Below, one piece after another: positions 36,297 to 46,225 of a DNA stretch of 64,000 nt. This DNA is from Derxia lacustris (GTDB taxonomy: Bacteria > Pseudomonadota > Gammaproteobacteria > Burkholderiales > Burkholderiaceae_E). The first letter of the stretch is position 1; the number at the start of each line of letters is the position of its first letter. The DNA lies in the NCBI RefSeq assembly GCF_002105195.1, contig NZ_MUHU01000008.1, positions 496,001 through 560,000 on the forward strand, read 5' to 3'. The position numbers and the translations under genes are program-made. The notes beneath the pieces are model-generated. The model ran no database searches and had not been told where the DNA came from. It saw only the letters and a program-made list of their open reading frames with translations.

Positions 36297-39200
36297 GGAT
36301 CGGCTCCTTCATCCAGGCGAACTTGACGGTGCGAAAGCCCCAGGGAATGCGGTCGAGCAGCATGTCGTAGCTGCGCGGCGCGACGCGCAACTCCCAGCGG
36401 TCGTCGGCGCGCAGCAGCCGGCCTTCGCGTTGCAGGAAGGCTTCGCGCAGGCCGGCGGTCGAGGTCTTGCCGAGCGCGGTCCAGTGCTGGCGCATCGCGT
36501 CGAGCATGCCGTCGACGGCGGCGGTCTCGGCCGGCGCGGGGCCGATCTCGCGCCGCACCGGCGTCTCGGGCAGCAGGCCGCACATGAGCTTGTTGAGCAC
36601 CAGCAGCGGCTCGGGCGTGTCGGGCTGGCCGGTGACGACCATCTGCATCAGGTGGACGGCGCGCTCGGCGGCGTCCGGGCCGGTGAAACGGCCCTGTTCG
36701 ACGAGCTTGAGCATGGCGAGCAGGCGCGGGAGATAGGGGCCGGCGAGGACCAGGCCGGCGTTGGTGACGGGGATGGGCTCGCGCTCGGTGGCGGCGGGCG
36801 GGGCATCCTCGAAGCGCCAGGGGTCCGGCGCGGAGGCACGGGCGGCGACGGGCGCTCGGGCGGTCGCGGCGGGTTGGCGCTCGGCGGCGGCGGGCGTTCC
36901 GGGCGCGAAGGCGCGGACGATGCGGTGATCGGCGGCCGGCTGGCCCGGGTCGCGGGGAATGGCCGGCGTGGAGGCGACGCCGGGCGGAAGCGTCTGTTCG
37001 AGCGCGACGCGCAGGTCGGCGGCCAGGCCGGAAGCGTCGGCGCGGCGGCCTTCCTCGAACAGATGGCGCAGGGCGAGGCGCCAGGCAGTCTCGGCGAGCT
37101 GGTCGCGCGCCGGCGCGTTGGGCCGGATGGCGACGGCCGCGACGGCGGCGGCGACGGCCTCGGGCACGCGGCTGGCGGGCAGGAGCAGATCGGTCGCGCG
37201 CGGGAGGTGATCAGGGCCGAGCAGCTCGATCAGACGGCGCGCGGCGAGCGGCGAGTCGAGCCGGCGGTCGAGCGCGATGCGCAACGCGGAGCCGCCGCTG
37301 GCCAGGGCGCGCAGGGCCGCGACGCGGACAGCCTCAAGGCTGGCGGCGGCCGGCGGGCGGTCGTCCGCCGCGTCCTCGGCGAGATGGCGCAGGAAGCGAC
37401 GGACATCGTCAGCCGACGCCGATCCGGCGGGCGCCGGCGCGGTGGCCTCGCCCGCTGCCGTGACGGCCTTGCCGGCACCAACGACCGCGCCCGGGCCATC
37501 GCCGACCGTGACCGCACCAACGGCCTCGTGGGCAGCGGAATCGGCAGCGGCTCGCGGCGCGGACGACCGCGCCGCGAGCCGGGCGAGGCTTGCATCGGAG
37601 TTCGCGCCCCTGGCTCCGGTCAGCGCGGCGAAGGCGACGGCGACCGACTCGTTCGCCGTCGCGGGCGGTGCGGCGAGCAGCCAATCGGCGAGCGCGCGTG
37701 CCTCGGGACTCGCCTGCCGAGCCCTGGCCCACGCGGCGCGGTTCGGATGCGAGAAGCGCCGCAGTGCGGTGGCGAGCCACTCGCAATCCTCGGCAAGCGT
37801 CGCCCGCCAGGCGGGCGTCTCGGTGAGGCCGGGCGGCAGCCCGAGTCCGCCGCGCGAGCGATACCTCAGCATCCAGTGGGCGAGATGCTTGCGGCGGACC
37901 CGGGTCGCCGGATGGGTGCCGGAGGCTGATGCGGCGGCGATGTCGTCGGGCGTCGGCGGTGGCGGGGTTTCCCGGGCGGCGAGCACGATGCGGAGGAGAA
38001 GCGCCCCGGCCCTCGATTCGCTGCGTGCCGAGCATTCGTCGAGCCAGCCGTCGAGCCAGGCGCGGTCTTCGGCGAGGGTGAGCCGCCAGTCGGCGCTGGC
38101 GCGGAGTTCGGCGTGCAACCGGGCATCGGTGGCGGGTGCGGGCGTGGCCTGCCAGTGGCGGAGCAGATGGGCCGAGACGCGTTCGCGGCGCGCGGCGGTG
38201 ATGGCTGCCGCATCCGGTGCGTCGGCCCGCGCGTCGGCGGGCGGGGCGGGCTGCCGGGTACCGACGACAGCCGGGCTCGGGTCGGCGGCATTGGACGTGG
38301 CGGTGTTCGGGGCGGCGGTGGTCGTGAACGCGCCGGGCGGCAGCTCAGGCGGATCGGCCTGGGCCGCAAGCGCGTCGGGCGGCGGATCGGCACCGAGATC
38401 GAAACCGAGGGCGGCTTGCAGGCGCGCGCGCGCATCGGGCGCGAGGAGGCGCGCGAGACGCGCGCGCAGGCGCGGCGAGGCGCCGAGGTCGAGCACACGC
38501 TCGCGCAGCGCGGCGGTCAGGCCCTCGCCCGGCGGGTGGGCGAGGCTCGCGGCGAGCAGGTCGGCATCGCCCCCGAGCCAGCCGTGCTCGAAGCTGTCAA
38601 CCAGGGGATCGGCCTTGCCCGGCCTTCGTGTTTCTGCTTGCCGCCCGTTGGAGCGGAGGGCAGCGACAGGCCCGGCGCTGACGGCGGACGTGACCACGGC
38701 TGCCGGACCCGAACTCGCGGCGTCCTTCGACCGCGATGCCGCGCCGGCCGCCTCGGGTTGGCCGGGGGCCGTCACGTTGACGGGGAGCGGCGGCCGCGCC
38801 GGTGTCGAGGCCGGCGCCTGCGGATCGTCGATCAGCAGCCGCGCGAGAACGCCGACGCCCGGAGCGATCGCGAGCCGCTGGGCGAGCCGGGCCCGCTGGC
38901 GCGGCGATCGGGCCAGATCGCGCAGCAGGGCGCGCAACCAGTCGGCATCGGTGGCGAGGCTGAGTCGCAAGTCGTCGTGATCGGGATCGGGGTCGGTCAC
39001 CCGGTCATCGATGAACGACATGAGGGTCGCGGCCGAGGTCCGGTCGTCGCGCCAGAGGTCGGCGGCATCGGCGCCGGGCAGGGGCAGCAGCAGCAGGGCC
39101 TCGACGCGTTGCCGGCGGGCGAGGAGGGCGGCCGAGGGCGATTCGGTGTCCGCGCGTTTTCCGCCTTCTGTGGCGTCGGCGCCTTGGGTGGCTTCAGCGG

Positions 39201-42200
39201 CCTCGGTGGCTTTGGCGACCTCGGCGGCTTCTGCGGCTTCGGTGGCGGGCGCGGCGTCCGGGGCAGGGTCGGCGATGTCGGTGCGCGGCGTGCCGGCAGC
39301 GGTGGCATCGACCAGGGTCAGCAGGGCGTCGAAGACTTGTTCGTCGCCATCGGCCAGGCGGCGCAGCAGGCCGATCAGCTCCGCGTGCGGCAGCACCGCG
39401 AGGAGGCGGGTGGCGAGCGCGCTGGCGCCCGACCCTTCGGGAGACGCGGTGGTCGCGTGACTTCGGTTGGGGGCCGGGCGGGCGAAGGCGGCAGCGAGGG
39501 CGCTGGCTGGCGCGGGCAGCGTGTCGAGTGCGGCGGCCCAGGCCAGCCAGAGGCGGCGCAGGCGAGCATCGGCGGGCGCATCGCGGAGGGCCGCGAACAA
39601 CGCGGCGGCGGGCCGGGCAAGCGCGTGGGTGTCGGGTGTGAGCAGCAGGTCGAGCAGCCAGCCCGAACGCCGTTCCGGTGCGATGGCGTCAGCGGCCAGC
39701 GTCATGCCGTCGGCGATGACGGCGGGCAGCAGCAGTCGCGCGATCGCATCGGCACGCGCGTCGTCGAGTTGCGCGGCGAGGCGCTTGCGCAGGCGGCGGG
39801 CACGGCCGATGTCGCGCAGCCAGCCCGCGAGCCAGTCGCGGTCGGTGGCGAGCAGATCGCGCAGGCGGGCGTGGAAATCGGCGGTCCGCCCGGCATGGAA
39901 GGCGGCGTCGAGATCGACGCGCGCGGCGCGGCGGGCAGGCGCGGGAGCGGGAGCTTCCACCGAGTCTTGCTGGGCGCGGTCGCCCATGCCGACTGCGCCC
40001 GGCGTGTCGGGAGCGGGCCCGTCATCGTGGGCCTGGGCGGCGCCGATGCTTGCGGTTCGTGCGGAGTCGGCCGTCGGCCGATCGGCGGGCGTCGATCGGA
40101 GTGGCTGACCACCGGCCGGGAGCGATGCGTCGGGTGCGCCGTACGGAAGGGAGCCGGCTCTCGCATCACTCACGGGCGGCGGGTTGGGGCCGGCCGCGGG
40201 GACAGTGGCGCCGGACTCCGTTCGATAGGGCAGCCTGGCCAGATCGGTCGGGTCGTTCAGGTCAGTCAGGCCGGTCAGCGGCAGCTGGCGCAAGAGCACG
40301 GGTGGAAGCGCGGCGCTCAGCTGCCGACGATAGCTGGCGGAACGGGTCAGATCGGCGAGGCGACGCGCGATGCGCTCGCCGTGGGTGGACAGCGCCGCCG
40401 GCAGCAGGCGGACCAGGGTGTCGGCATCGGCATGGTCGAAGGCGCGCGACAGCCGGTCGGGCAGGTCGTCGGCGCTGGCGTCATCCGTGGCGTTGCCGTC
40501 AACGTCAGCATCAACGCCGATGCCGATGCCGATGCCGATGCCGATACCAGTGTCGGTGTCGGTGTCGGTGTCGGCGCGGTCGTCGGATGTCGTGCGACCG
40601 AGCGCGCCGCCGCTCCCGACCGCCATCCCGTCCGCGTCAGTCCGCGCGGTCCCGGCGCCAGCCGCAGACCGGGGCGCCGGGGCGACATGGTCCGGGCGCA
40701 GCCAGCCTTGGAGGCCGGTGCCGGCTGCCAAGGCGGCGAGCAGACGATCGAGGGCGACAACGGCGGCATGGTCGTGGTCGGCGCCATCGCCGGGCCTGCC
40801 CGCCTCGGCTTGCGCGCCCGGTGACGGCGACGCCGGCACTCCTCCCTCGCCGACTGCCGTGCGCGCGATGTTCTCGAAGGCGCGAAGCATGGCGAGCGCG
40901 GAGGCGACCTCCGCCGGCGCGAGCCACAGCGCGAGCAACTCAGGCAGCAGACGCTCGGCGCGCGCGGCGCCAGCAAGGCGCCGCCGCCGGGGGGCATCGC
41001 CGAGGGCGATGTCGAGAGCCGCCCGCAGCGTCAGGTCGACGCCCGGCGCGCCGGGCGGCGGGGCCTCAACGGGCTGCAGGGGCGGTACCGACCGCCGCGA
41101 CAGCTCCGGCAGCAGGCTCAGCAGCAGCCGTCCCAGCGGCAGTGGCACGTTTGCCAGCGGCATGCCCGGCGGGCTCGATGCTTCTGCGGCTCCGGCTCCG
41201 GCGGCGCCGAAGAAGGCCGCATCGAAGGGACTGCGCCCGGCGTCGAGGTCCAGCAGCACATGGGCGAGCGCGGCTTCCCTGGCCTCGGGCGTGCCGGCCG
41301 CAAGGCTCGACGGCTCGGCGCCGGCGTCGGCATCGCGCTCATCCGTCAGACCGACATGCGCCAGCAGCGCCCGCCGTGGCTCGGGAGCGAGCCAGAGCGC
41401 GATCAGCCGCGCGAAGTGTTCCGGCGTCAGCGGCACGCTGGCCAGTCGGCGGCGCCAGCGCCGTTCGCGCCCGAGCACGGCGAGCGCCGATGCGAGCCAG
41501 CCGGTGTCCTCGGCGAGCAGGCCGGGCAGTTCGGCGGCCAACGTGGCGCCGTCATCGGCGTGCAGCGCGACGAGCAGGCGCAGGCGTCGCGGCGTGATGG
41601 AGGCGACGTCAAGCGCCGCCGGCATCCCGGCGTCGGCCGTGTCGAGCGAGAAGACGAGGGTCGCCAGCGCCAGCTCGCGGATCGGCTGGGGCGCGGTGAT
41701 CGGAGCGCTCGGAGCGGCCGGAGCAATCGAAGCGGCCTGAGCGACCGGGGCGGTCGAAGCAGCCGAAGCAGGCGCGACGCCGGCGGACGGCCGCACTCCG
41801 GGCGGCTCGGCGGTGGTTCCCACGCCCGAAGCGCCGGGCCGGGTGGAACGCGCCAACGCCCGTGCGGACCGCCGCGCTTCGGCAGGTGCCAGCCAGAGCG
41901 TCAGCACCGCCTCGAACAGCCGGTCGTCGCCAGCCGCGGCGAGCGCGCGGCGCAGGCGCCGGATGCGCAGTGCCTCGGTCAGTCGGCCGACGGTCCAGGC
42001 ACGATCGTCCGCGAGCGCGTCGAGCCAGATCGACGCGTCGGCGAATGGCTCCCTGCCGGCGAGGCGATCGAGCAGCCGGAGGCGCCGCACATCGGTCACG
42101 CCGTCCGGCGTGGACGGGCCGGGAGCACCGTCGGCGACTGCGACAGTAGCGACAGCGTGGGCGTGGGCATGGGAGGACGCCGGCGCGGCGATCGGCGCGG

Positions 42201-42969
42201 GCGGCGTGCGGAACGGCGTGGCGGTGGCGACGCGGCCCGGCGTCCGCGCTGACGCGTTCAGCGCGGACGCCGCTTCGGGCGTCAGAGGCGTGCCCAGGGG
42301 GCTGCCCGGAGATCCTGCCGCCGAGTTCTCGCCCGGATCCGCGCCGGCCGTCGTCATCGCCGACGCGGCCGGGGACTCGTCCGAATGCGCTGCCGTCGTC
42401 TCGCTTCCGGCTGCCGGCGCCGTCATCCTGTGCGCGCTTTCGCGCAGCCGCGCGACCCAGGCCGGCGCGAACTGCGCGTCGAGCCGGCGTGCAACGCCGG
42501 GCCGGTCGAGCAGCGGCCCGAGCGAGCGCGCGAGCGCATCGGGCGCCGCGACCATCGCCGAGCGCGCCAGCCGGTCGAGCGTGGCGGCATCGGTCCCACC
42601 CACATGCCAGGGCAGCCGGCCGTGCAGCAGGAAATGCCGCAGCGCCTCGATGTCGGCCTCGCCGCGCGCGAGCCGACTCGGCGTCGCGCCGCGGGCCCTC
42701 AGCCCCGCCAGCCAGTCATCCAGCGCCTCGCCCAGCCGGCGCAGGAAGACGGCCTCGAAGTCGTCCGCCGGCAGCACGCCGAGGTCCAGTTCCAGCGTGT
42801 CGATGCGCAGCACCTCGTCGGGCGGGCTCGCGCGGTCGAAGCGATCGGCGATCAGCTCGGCCATGCCACGCCGCGCGCAATCGACCAGCCGCGACTGGAG
42901 GTCGAAGGCCAGCGCTTCGTCATCGAAGCGGAAGTCGAGGTCGAGCGCGTCGATCAGGTGGCCGCTCAT
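36280..42969 (-). CDS. eCIS tape-measure protein (CIS_TMP, Afp14-like)
   Basis: A 2,229-residue protein that in contractile injection systems sets tube length. Start MSGHLIDALDLDFRF at 42969 overlaps the Afp12-like stop by 4 bases. The N-terminus has the CIS_TMP opening (LRHFLLHGRLPWHVGG), and the C-terminus has the family end: LREAFLQREGRLL, WELRVAPRSYDMLLDRIPWG, then KFAWMKEPIHVDW. In between, a diverged module recurs: DxxWLxxxLxxLxRxRRxRRRLA followed by FARLIALWLAP (seen as FEAVLTLWLAP, ARLIALWLAPE and LPELLALWLAP, with further weaker copies), separated by Ala/Pro/Ser-rich linkers. Tape measures in Afp/PVC are much shorter, so the length is unusual. Coding repeats at 40516-40575 are listed separately. 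Confidence 0.9.
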   Translation of the reverse strand: MSGHLIDALDLDFRFDDEALAFDLQSRLVDCARRGMAELIADRFDRASPPDEVLRIDTLELDLGVLPADDFEAVFLRRLGEALDDWLAGLRARGATPSRLARGEADIEALRHFLLHGRLPWHVGGTDAATLDRLARSAMVAAPDALARSLGPLLDRPGVARRLDAQFAPAWVARLRESAHRMTAPAAGSETTAAHSDESPAASAMTTAGADPGENSAAGSPGSPLGTPLTPEAASALNASARTPGRVATATPFRTPPAPIAAPASSHAHAHAVATVAVADGAPGPSTPDGVTDVRRLRLLDRLAGREPFADASIWLDALADDRAWTVGRLTEALRIRRLRRALAAAGDDRLFEAVLTLWLAPAEARRSARALARSTRPGASGVGTTAEPPGVRPSAGVAPASAASTAPVAQAASIAPAAPSAPITAPQPIRELALATLVFSLDTADAGMPAALDVASITPRRLRLLVALHADDGATLAAELPGLLAEDTGWLASALAVLGRERRWRRRLASVPLTPEHFARLIALWLAPEPRRALLAHVGLTDERDADAGAEPSSLAAGTPEAREAALAHVLLDLDAGRSPFDAAFFGAAGAGAAEASSPPGMPLANVPLPLGRLLLSLLPELSRRSVPPLQPVEAPPPGAPGVDLTLRAALDIALGDAPRRRRLAGAARAERLLPELLALWLAPAEVASALAMLRAFENIARTAVGEGGVPASPSPGAQAEAGRPGDGADHDHAAVVALDRLLAALAAGTGLQGWLRPDHVAPAPRSAAGAGTARTDADGMAVGSGGALGRTTSDDRADTDTDTDTGIGIGIGIGIGVDADVDGNATDDASADDLPDRLSRAFDHADADTLVRLLPAALSTHGERIARRLADLTRSASYRRQLSAALPPVLLRQLPLTGLTDLNDPTDLARLPYRTESGATVPAAGPNPPPVSDARAGSLPYGAPDASLPAGGQPLRSTPADRPTADSARTASIGAAQAHDDGPAPDTPGAVGMGDRAQQDSVEAPAPAPARRAARVDLDAAFHAGRTADFHARLRDLLATDRDWLAGWLRDIGRARRLRKRLAAQLDDARADAIARLLLPAVIADGMTLAADAIAPERRSGWLLDLLLTPDTHALARPAAALFAALRDAPADARLRRLWLAWAAALDTLPAPASALAAAFARPAPNRSHATTASPEGSGASALATRLLAVLPHAELIGLLRRLADGDEQVFDALLTLVDATAAGTPRTDIADPAPDAAPATEAAEAAEVAKATEAAEATQGADATEGGKRADTESPSAALLARRQRVEALLLLPLPGADAADLWRDDRTSAATLMSFIDDRVTDPDPDHDDLRLSLATDADWLRALLRDLARSPRQRARLAQRLAIAPGVGVLARLLIDDPQAPASTPARPPLPVNVTAPGQPEAAGAASRSKDAASSGPAAVVTSAVSAGPVAALRSNGRQAETRRPGKADPLVDSFEHGWLGGDADLLAASLAHPPGEGLTAALRERVLDLGASPRLRARLARLLAPDARARLQAALGFDLGADPPPDALAAQADPPELPPGAFTTTAAPNTATSNAADPSPAVVGTRQPAPPADARADAPDAAAITAARRERVSAHLLRHWQATPAPATDARLHAELRASADWRLTLAEDRAWLDGWLDECSARSESRAGALLLRIVLAARETPPPPTPDDIAAASASGTHPATRVRRKHLAHWMLRYRSRGGLGLPPGLTETPAWRATLAEDCEWLATALRRFSHPNRAAWARARQASPEARALADWLLAAPPATANESVAVAFAALTGARGANSDASLARLAARSSAPRAAADSAAHEAVGAVTVGDGPGAVVGAGKAVTAAGEATAPAPAGSASADDVRRFLRHLAEDAADDRPPAAASLEAVRVAALRALASGGSALRIALDRRLDSPLAARRLIELLGPDHLPRATDLLLPASRVPEAVAAAVAAVAIRPNAPARDQLAETAWRLALRHLFEEGRRADASGLAADLRVALEQTLPPGVASTPAIPRDPGQPAADHRIVRAFAPGTPAAAERQPAATARAPVAARASAPDPWRFEDAPPAATEREPIPVTNAGLVLAGPYLPRLLAMLKLVEQGRFTGPDAAERAVHLMQMVVTGQPDTPEPLLVLNKLMCGLLPETPVRREIGPAPAETAAVDGMLDAMRQHWTALGKTSTAGLREAFLQREGRLLRADDRWELRVAPRSYDMLLDRIPWGFRTVKFAWMKEPIHVDWR
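40516..40575. repeat. Hexanucleotide tandem repeats inside the tape-measure gene
   Basis: Two short arrays: gccgat repeated five times (40516-40545) and gtcggt repeated three times plus one near copy (40552-40575). On the coding strand they give alternating Gly-Ile and Asp-Thr dipeptides in an otherwise Ala/Asp-rich linker. Unit length is a multiple of three, so slippage would change linker length without a frameshift. Confidence 0.8.
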
Positions 42970-45410
42970 GGCCGCGCTCCCGCTTGACGCAGCAGCCGCG
43001 CGAGGCGGGCGGCATGGCGGTCGTGGCGCCGCAGCAGGTCGTCGTCGGGGCCGGAGGCGGGATCGGCGGCCGCGAGCGCGACGCGGTCGGCGAGCCATTT
43101 CTCGTAGTCGGTCTCGAAGGCGCCGAGCGTGGCGCTGTCGAGCCAGACCGGCTCGACCAGCAGATGGGCCGGCGCGTGCTCGCGCACGAGATCGGCGAGG
43201 TGGTGGCGGAACAGCGGGTCGCCGCAACGCGGTCCCCAGGCCGGCAGCACGAGGCTGACGCGCGCGGCGCAGAAATCGGCCAGCGCGGCATCGAAGGCGG
43301 CGCCGTCGTCCGTGCCGAGCGCGCGGCGATGGAAGTCGGTCCGCCCGAGCGGCCGCAGCAGCAGATGCTCGACCAGATGCAAGCCTTCGGCACGCCGCGC
43401 CAGATGCAGCGCCAGGCCGCGCAGCGCGCGCGCCGCGCGCCAGGCCTCGGCGGCGGAATCGAAGCGGCCCAGCTCGCGCGGCGCGGTGCCCGCCTCGTCG
43501 AGCGCGAGCAGCAGCGTCTGCCCGTCGTTCCGGGCGCGCAGCGAGAAGTTGCGCTCATGGCAGGCCGCGCCGAGCAGCGCGTCGTCCAGCAGGTCGGCGC
43601 GCCCGCCGAGCAGCCGCGCGAGCAGGCGCATGCCCTCGCCGCCGGCCGGCGCCGCATCGGGTGCCATGCGCGCGAAATGCGCGCGCCAGTGCATGACCTC
43701 GGTCGCCAGCGGCCGGCTGCCGCTCCATTCGAAGCCGAGCAGCAGCCCCACGCGCCGCGCCAGCGAGCAGCCGTTGTCGCTGCGGCCCCAGCTCGGCCGG
43801 CTGTAGTCGAAGCCCGCCGCGCGGTCGCGCCCGAGCGTGAGGATGGCGATCAGGTAATCGGCCTTGTTGCGCAGCAGCGCCTGCTCCTGCCCGGCCGGCC
43901 ACAGATGGCCGAGGAACTGGCGCTGGGTGTTCTGCGTCAGCGACTCGCCGTGCAGCGCCAGCAGATGGTCGAGCGCGCGGTGCTTGCGGTCGGCCCAGCG
44001 GTCGCTGTCCAGATACACGCCGCGCTCGATGCGCTCGGGCGGATTGCGCCACAGCGCATCAATGCCCGGCAGCGCGTCGTCGTCGAGCAGCCGCCAGCCG
44101 GCGCCGATGCCGGCGTCGAGCCCGGTCGAGAACAGCCGCCGCGCCTGCTGCAAGTGCGCAAGTCCATTGGCCAGAATCTGGTCGAACAGCGCCAGATAAG
44201 CCTTGAGTTGCAGCGCCGCCGCGCGCCGTTCGGCATCGGCCGAATGCGGCAGGCCGCGCCGGCCCACGCCGTACACCTCGGGCAGATCGAGCGCGATGGA
44301 GCGGTGCCGGTCGAGCTGGCGATGGCGGCCGCGCGGCAGCTCGGCCAGGTCGGCCATGTCGCCGGTCACGGCTTCGCGCAGCGCAAAGATGGCGGTGCGC
44401 TGGTCGTGAAAGCGCGCGGCAAACGCGGCCGGATCGATGTCCACGCGCCGGCCGCGCCGCAGCAGCGCCAGCCGGGGCAGCTCGGGAAAGCCGGGCCGGT
44501 CGGGCGCGCGCAGCCGCAGCGCCCAGCCCACGTCGCGCCAGGGCAGCGAGCCGGTCACCGGGCGCGCGGGCTGGCCGTCGGCATCGGGCGGCGGTTGCAG
44601 CGCCAGGCTCAGCACCTCGCGCACGCCGTCGATGTCGGCGACCAGTTGCCGCAGATCGCCCACGTAGAGCGACTTGGCCGTGAGCGCTGCGCCGGTGTCG
44701 AACACGCCGTTCGGCGTGTCCGGCCCGGTGAACACGTCCTCGACGCTGGCGCCGGCGGCGATGAGTTCGTCATGCCGATGGCGCTGCGGCCGGTCGGCGA
44801 TGTAGCGCGCGCAGCTGGCATGGATGTCGGCGGCGATCTCGACCGGGTCGCGCGCGCCGCCGATCTCGATCTCGCCGACCAGCTCGCAATCGCGCTCGGC
44901 CACGGTGGCGACGGCCGGGTCCAGGTCTTCACCGAGGTTGCGCTGGCCGAGCCACACGGCGCGCGCCCGGCCGCTCAGGCTCGCGGCCTCGACCCGGCTG
45001 GCGCGCAGCGCGAGCGTCCACAGGCCGGGCGTGCTGCCGGCCTGCGCCGGCATCGCGTCGTCGAGTTCGTCGATGCGGTCGAGCAGCAGCCGGCGGTAGT
45101 CGTCGGCGGTGGTGGCGCGGCAGGGCAGGGCGCGCGCCGGCGGCGGCAGCGCGAGCAGGTCGGCATCGAGCCGGCCGTCGGACGCGGCCAGATGGTCGGC
45201 AACCGGAAAGTCGTTGCGGTAGATGACCTCGGTCAGCGCGAAGCACAGCTGCTCCAGCAGCGTCAGGCCGGGATCGTGGGCGTTGTAGTCGGTCCAGACG
45301 CCGCCGCTCAGCGCCTGCGCCAGCTCCACGCCGCGCGCCAGCAGCCGCTCGAAGCTGGCGTCGTCGGCCTCGGGCTGGCGGCGCGCAATGCTGGCGGACG
45401 GGCCGGTCAT
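42966..45410 (-). CDS. eCIS baseplate protein (Afp12-like)
   Basis: An 814-residue wedge-type baseplate protein. WTDYNAHDPGLTLLEQLCFALTEVIYR, split here as WTDYNAHDPGLTLLE then ALTEVIYRND, is the family signature near the N-terminus (residues about 40-65). The protein continues with strand-rich segments and FEWSGSRPLATEVMHW. With the Afp11-like protein it should form the baseplate wedge around the spike and connect to the sheath. Start at the ATG at 45410 overlaps the upstream stop by 4 bases (ATGA), and its own stop overlaps the tape-measure start by 4 bases. High GC of about 70 %. Function rests on family and position. Confidence 0.85.
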   Translation of the reverse strand: MTGPSASIARRQPEADDASFERLLARGVELAQALSGGVWTDYNAHDPGLTLLEQLCFALTEVIYRNDFPVADHLAASDGRLDADLLALPPPARALPCRATTADDYRRLLLDRIDELDDAMPAQAGSTPGLWTLALRASRVEAASLSGRARAVWLGQRNLGEDLDPAVATVAERDCELVGEIEIGGARDPVEIAADIHASCARYIADRPQRHRHDELIAAGASVEDVFTGPDTPNGVFDTGAALTAKSLYVGDLRQLVADIDGVREVLSLALQPPPDADGQPARPVTGSLPWRDVGWALRLRAPDRPGFPELPRLALLRRGRRVDIDPAAFAARFHDQRTAIFALREAVTGDMADLAELPRGRHRQLDRHRSIALDLPEVYGVGRRGLPHSADAERRAAALQLKAYLALFDQILANGLAHLQQARRLFSTGLDAGIGAGWRLLDDDALPGIDALWRNPPERIERGVYLDSDRWADRKHRALDHLLALHGESLTQNTQRQFLGHLWPAGQEQALLRNKADYLIAILTLGRDRAAGFDYSRPSWGRSDNGCSLARRVGLLLGFEWSGSRPLATEVMHWRAHFARMAPDAAPAGGEGMRLLARLLGGRADLLDDALLGAACHERNFSLRARNDGQTLLLALDEAGTAPRELGRFDSAAEAWRAARALRGLALHLARRAEGLHLVEHLLLRPLGRTDFHRRALGTDDGAAFDAALADFCAARVSLVLPAWGPRCGDPLFRHHLADLVREHAPAHLLVEPVWLDSATLGAFETDYEKWLADRVALAAADPASGPDDDLLRRHDRHAARLARLLRQAGARP

Positions 45411-46225
45411 GCGGGCGCGCTGGGCACGGCGGGTGCCGCGCCGGCCATGAAGGCATCGCTCCAGAGTTGCGTGAGCTGCACCTGGATGAGCACGCCGGCG
45501 CCGTAATCGCAGCCGGTGCGGATTTGCAGCCGGTAGCGCGCGTTCTTGCCGCTGTCGCCGTGCCAGCGCAGTTGCAGCCGGTCGCAGCGCCGGCCGTACC
45601 AGGCATGGGTGCTGCGGATGCCCGAGCGCGGCCGCAGCCAGCCGAGCCAGCGGTCGCGCGGATTGAAGGTGTTGAGTGCAATCGCATGCAAGAGCGCATA
45701 GCGGCCCTCGCCGACGCGGCCGGTGCCGGCCATCACCTCGAAGCCCTGGCAGGCCGTCAGCTCGCCGGTGAGGTTCTGCCATTCGCCGTTGGCGAGCAGC
45801 GGATCGGCTTCGGTCGGCTGCACCGGCTGGCCGCTGCGGCCCTGCATCGCCACGGTGCCGGCCACGTCCAGCAGCTGGGCCGGCGCGGCGGTGCCCACGC
45901 CGACATTGCCGGCGGCATCCAGCAGCAGCACCGGCGGCGCCGCCTCGGTGACCAGACCGGGCCCGCGCGCAAACCGCAGCCCGGCGGCGCTGCCGTCGTA
46001 GCCGACGGTCCAGTGCGCATCGCGCGGCGTCTGGTCGCGGTAGAAGCTGAGCAGCGCGTCGTGGTTGACCGGCGTGGACACGCGAAAGCCGTCCTGCGCG
46101 GTCTTGCTGAAGCCTTCGTCGGCCATGTTCAGCATCGAGTCGATCAGGTCGCCGAACTGCGCCTGACCCGGCCGCGCGCCGTCGGTGAAGTAGTTCTTGA
46201 GCGTGCTTCGGTTCAGCTTACTCAT
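45407..46225 (-). CDS. Fibre-like eCIS protein
   Basis: A 272-residue protein starting MSKLNRSTLKNYFTDGARPG at 46225, an N-terminus seen in short eCIS fibre or baseplate-attached proteins. The middle has NVGVGTAAPAQLLDVAGTV, the repeat type of phage tail-fibre and collagen-like stalk segments (NVGIGTxxPxxxLDVxG). The C-terminal half has an independent fold with GRRCDRLQLRWHG and RLQIRTGCDYGAGVLIQVQL, perhaps a receptor-binding or trimerisation domain. It lies between the two large baseplate genes where a fibre gene is expected. No long adenovirus-like fibre (Afp13) is present in the window. Role in target binding is inferred. Confidence 0.65.
   Translation of the reverse strand: MSKLNRSTLKNYFTDGARPGQAQFGDLIDSMLNMADEGFSKTAQDGFRVSTPVNHDALLSFYRDQTPRDAHWTVGYDGSAAGLRFARGPGLVTEAAPPVLLLDAAGNVGVGTAAPAQLLDVAGTVAMQGRSGQPVQPTEADPLLANGEWQNLTGELTACQGFEVMAGTGRVGEGRYALLHAIALNTFNPRDRWLGWLRPRSGIRSTHAWYGRRCDRLQLRWHGDSGKNARYRLQIRTGCDYGAGVLIQVQLTQLWSDAFMAGAAPAVPSAPA

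Noticed and set aside
32259-36326. A long plus-strand frame under the membrane and ATPase genes
   Set aside because: Low-complexity Arg/Gly translation opposite real AAA+ motifs.
40516-40575. CRISPR-like array
   Set aside because: Six-base units in a coding linker, no spacers.
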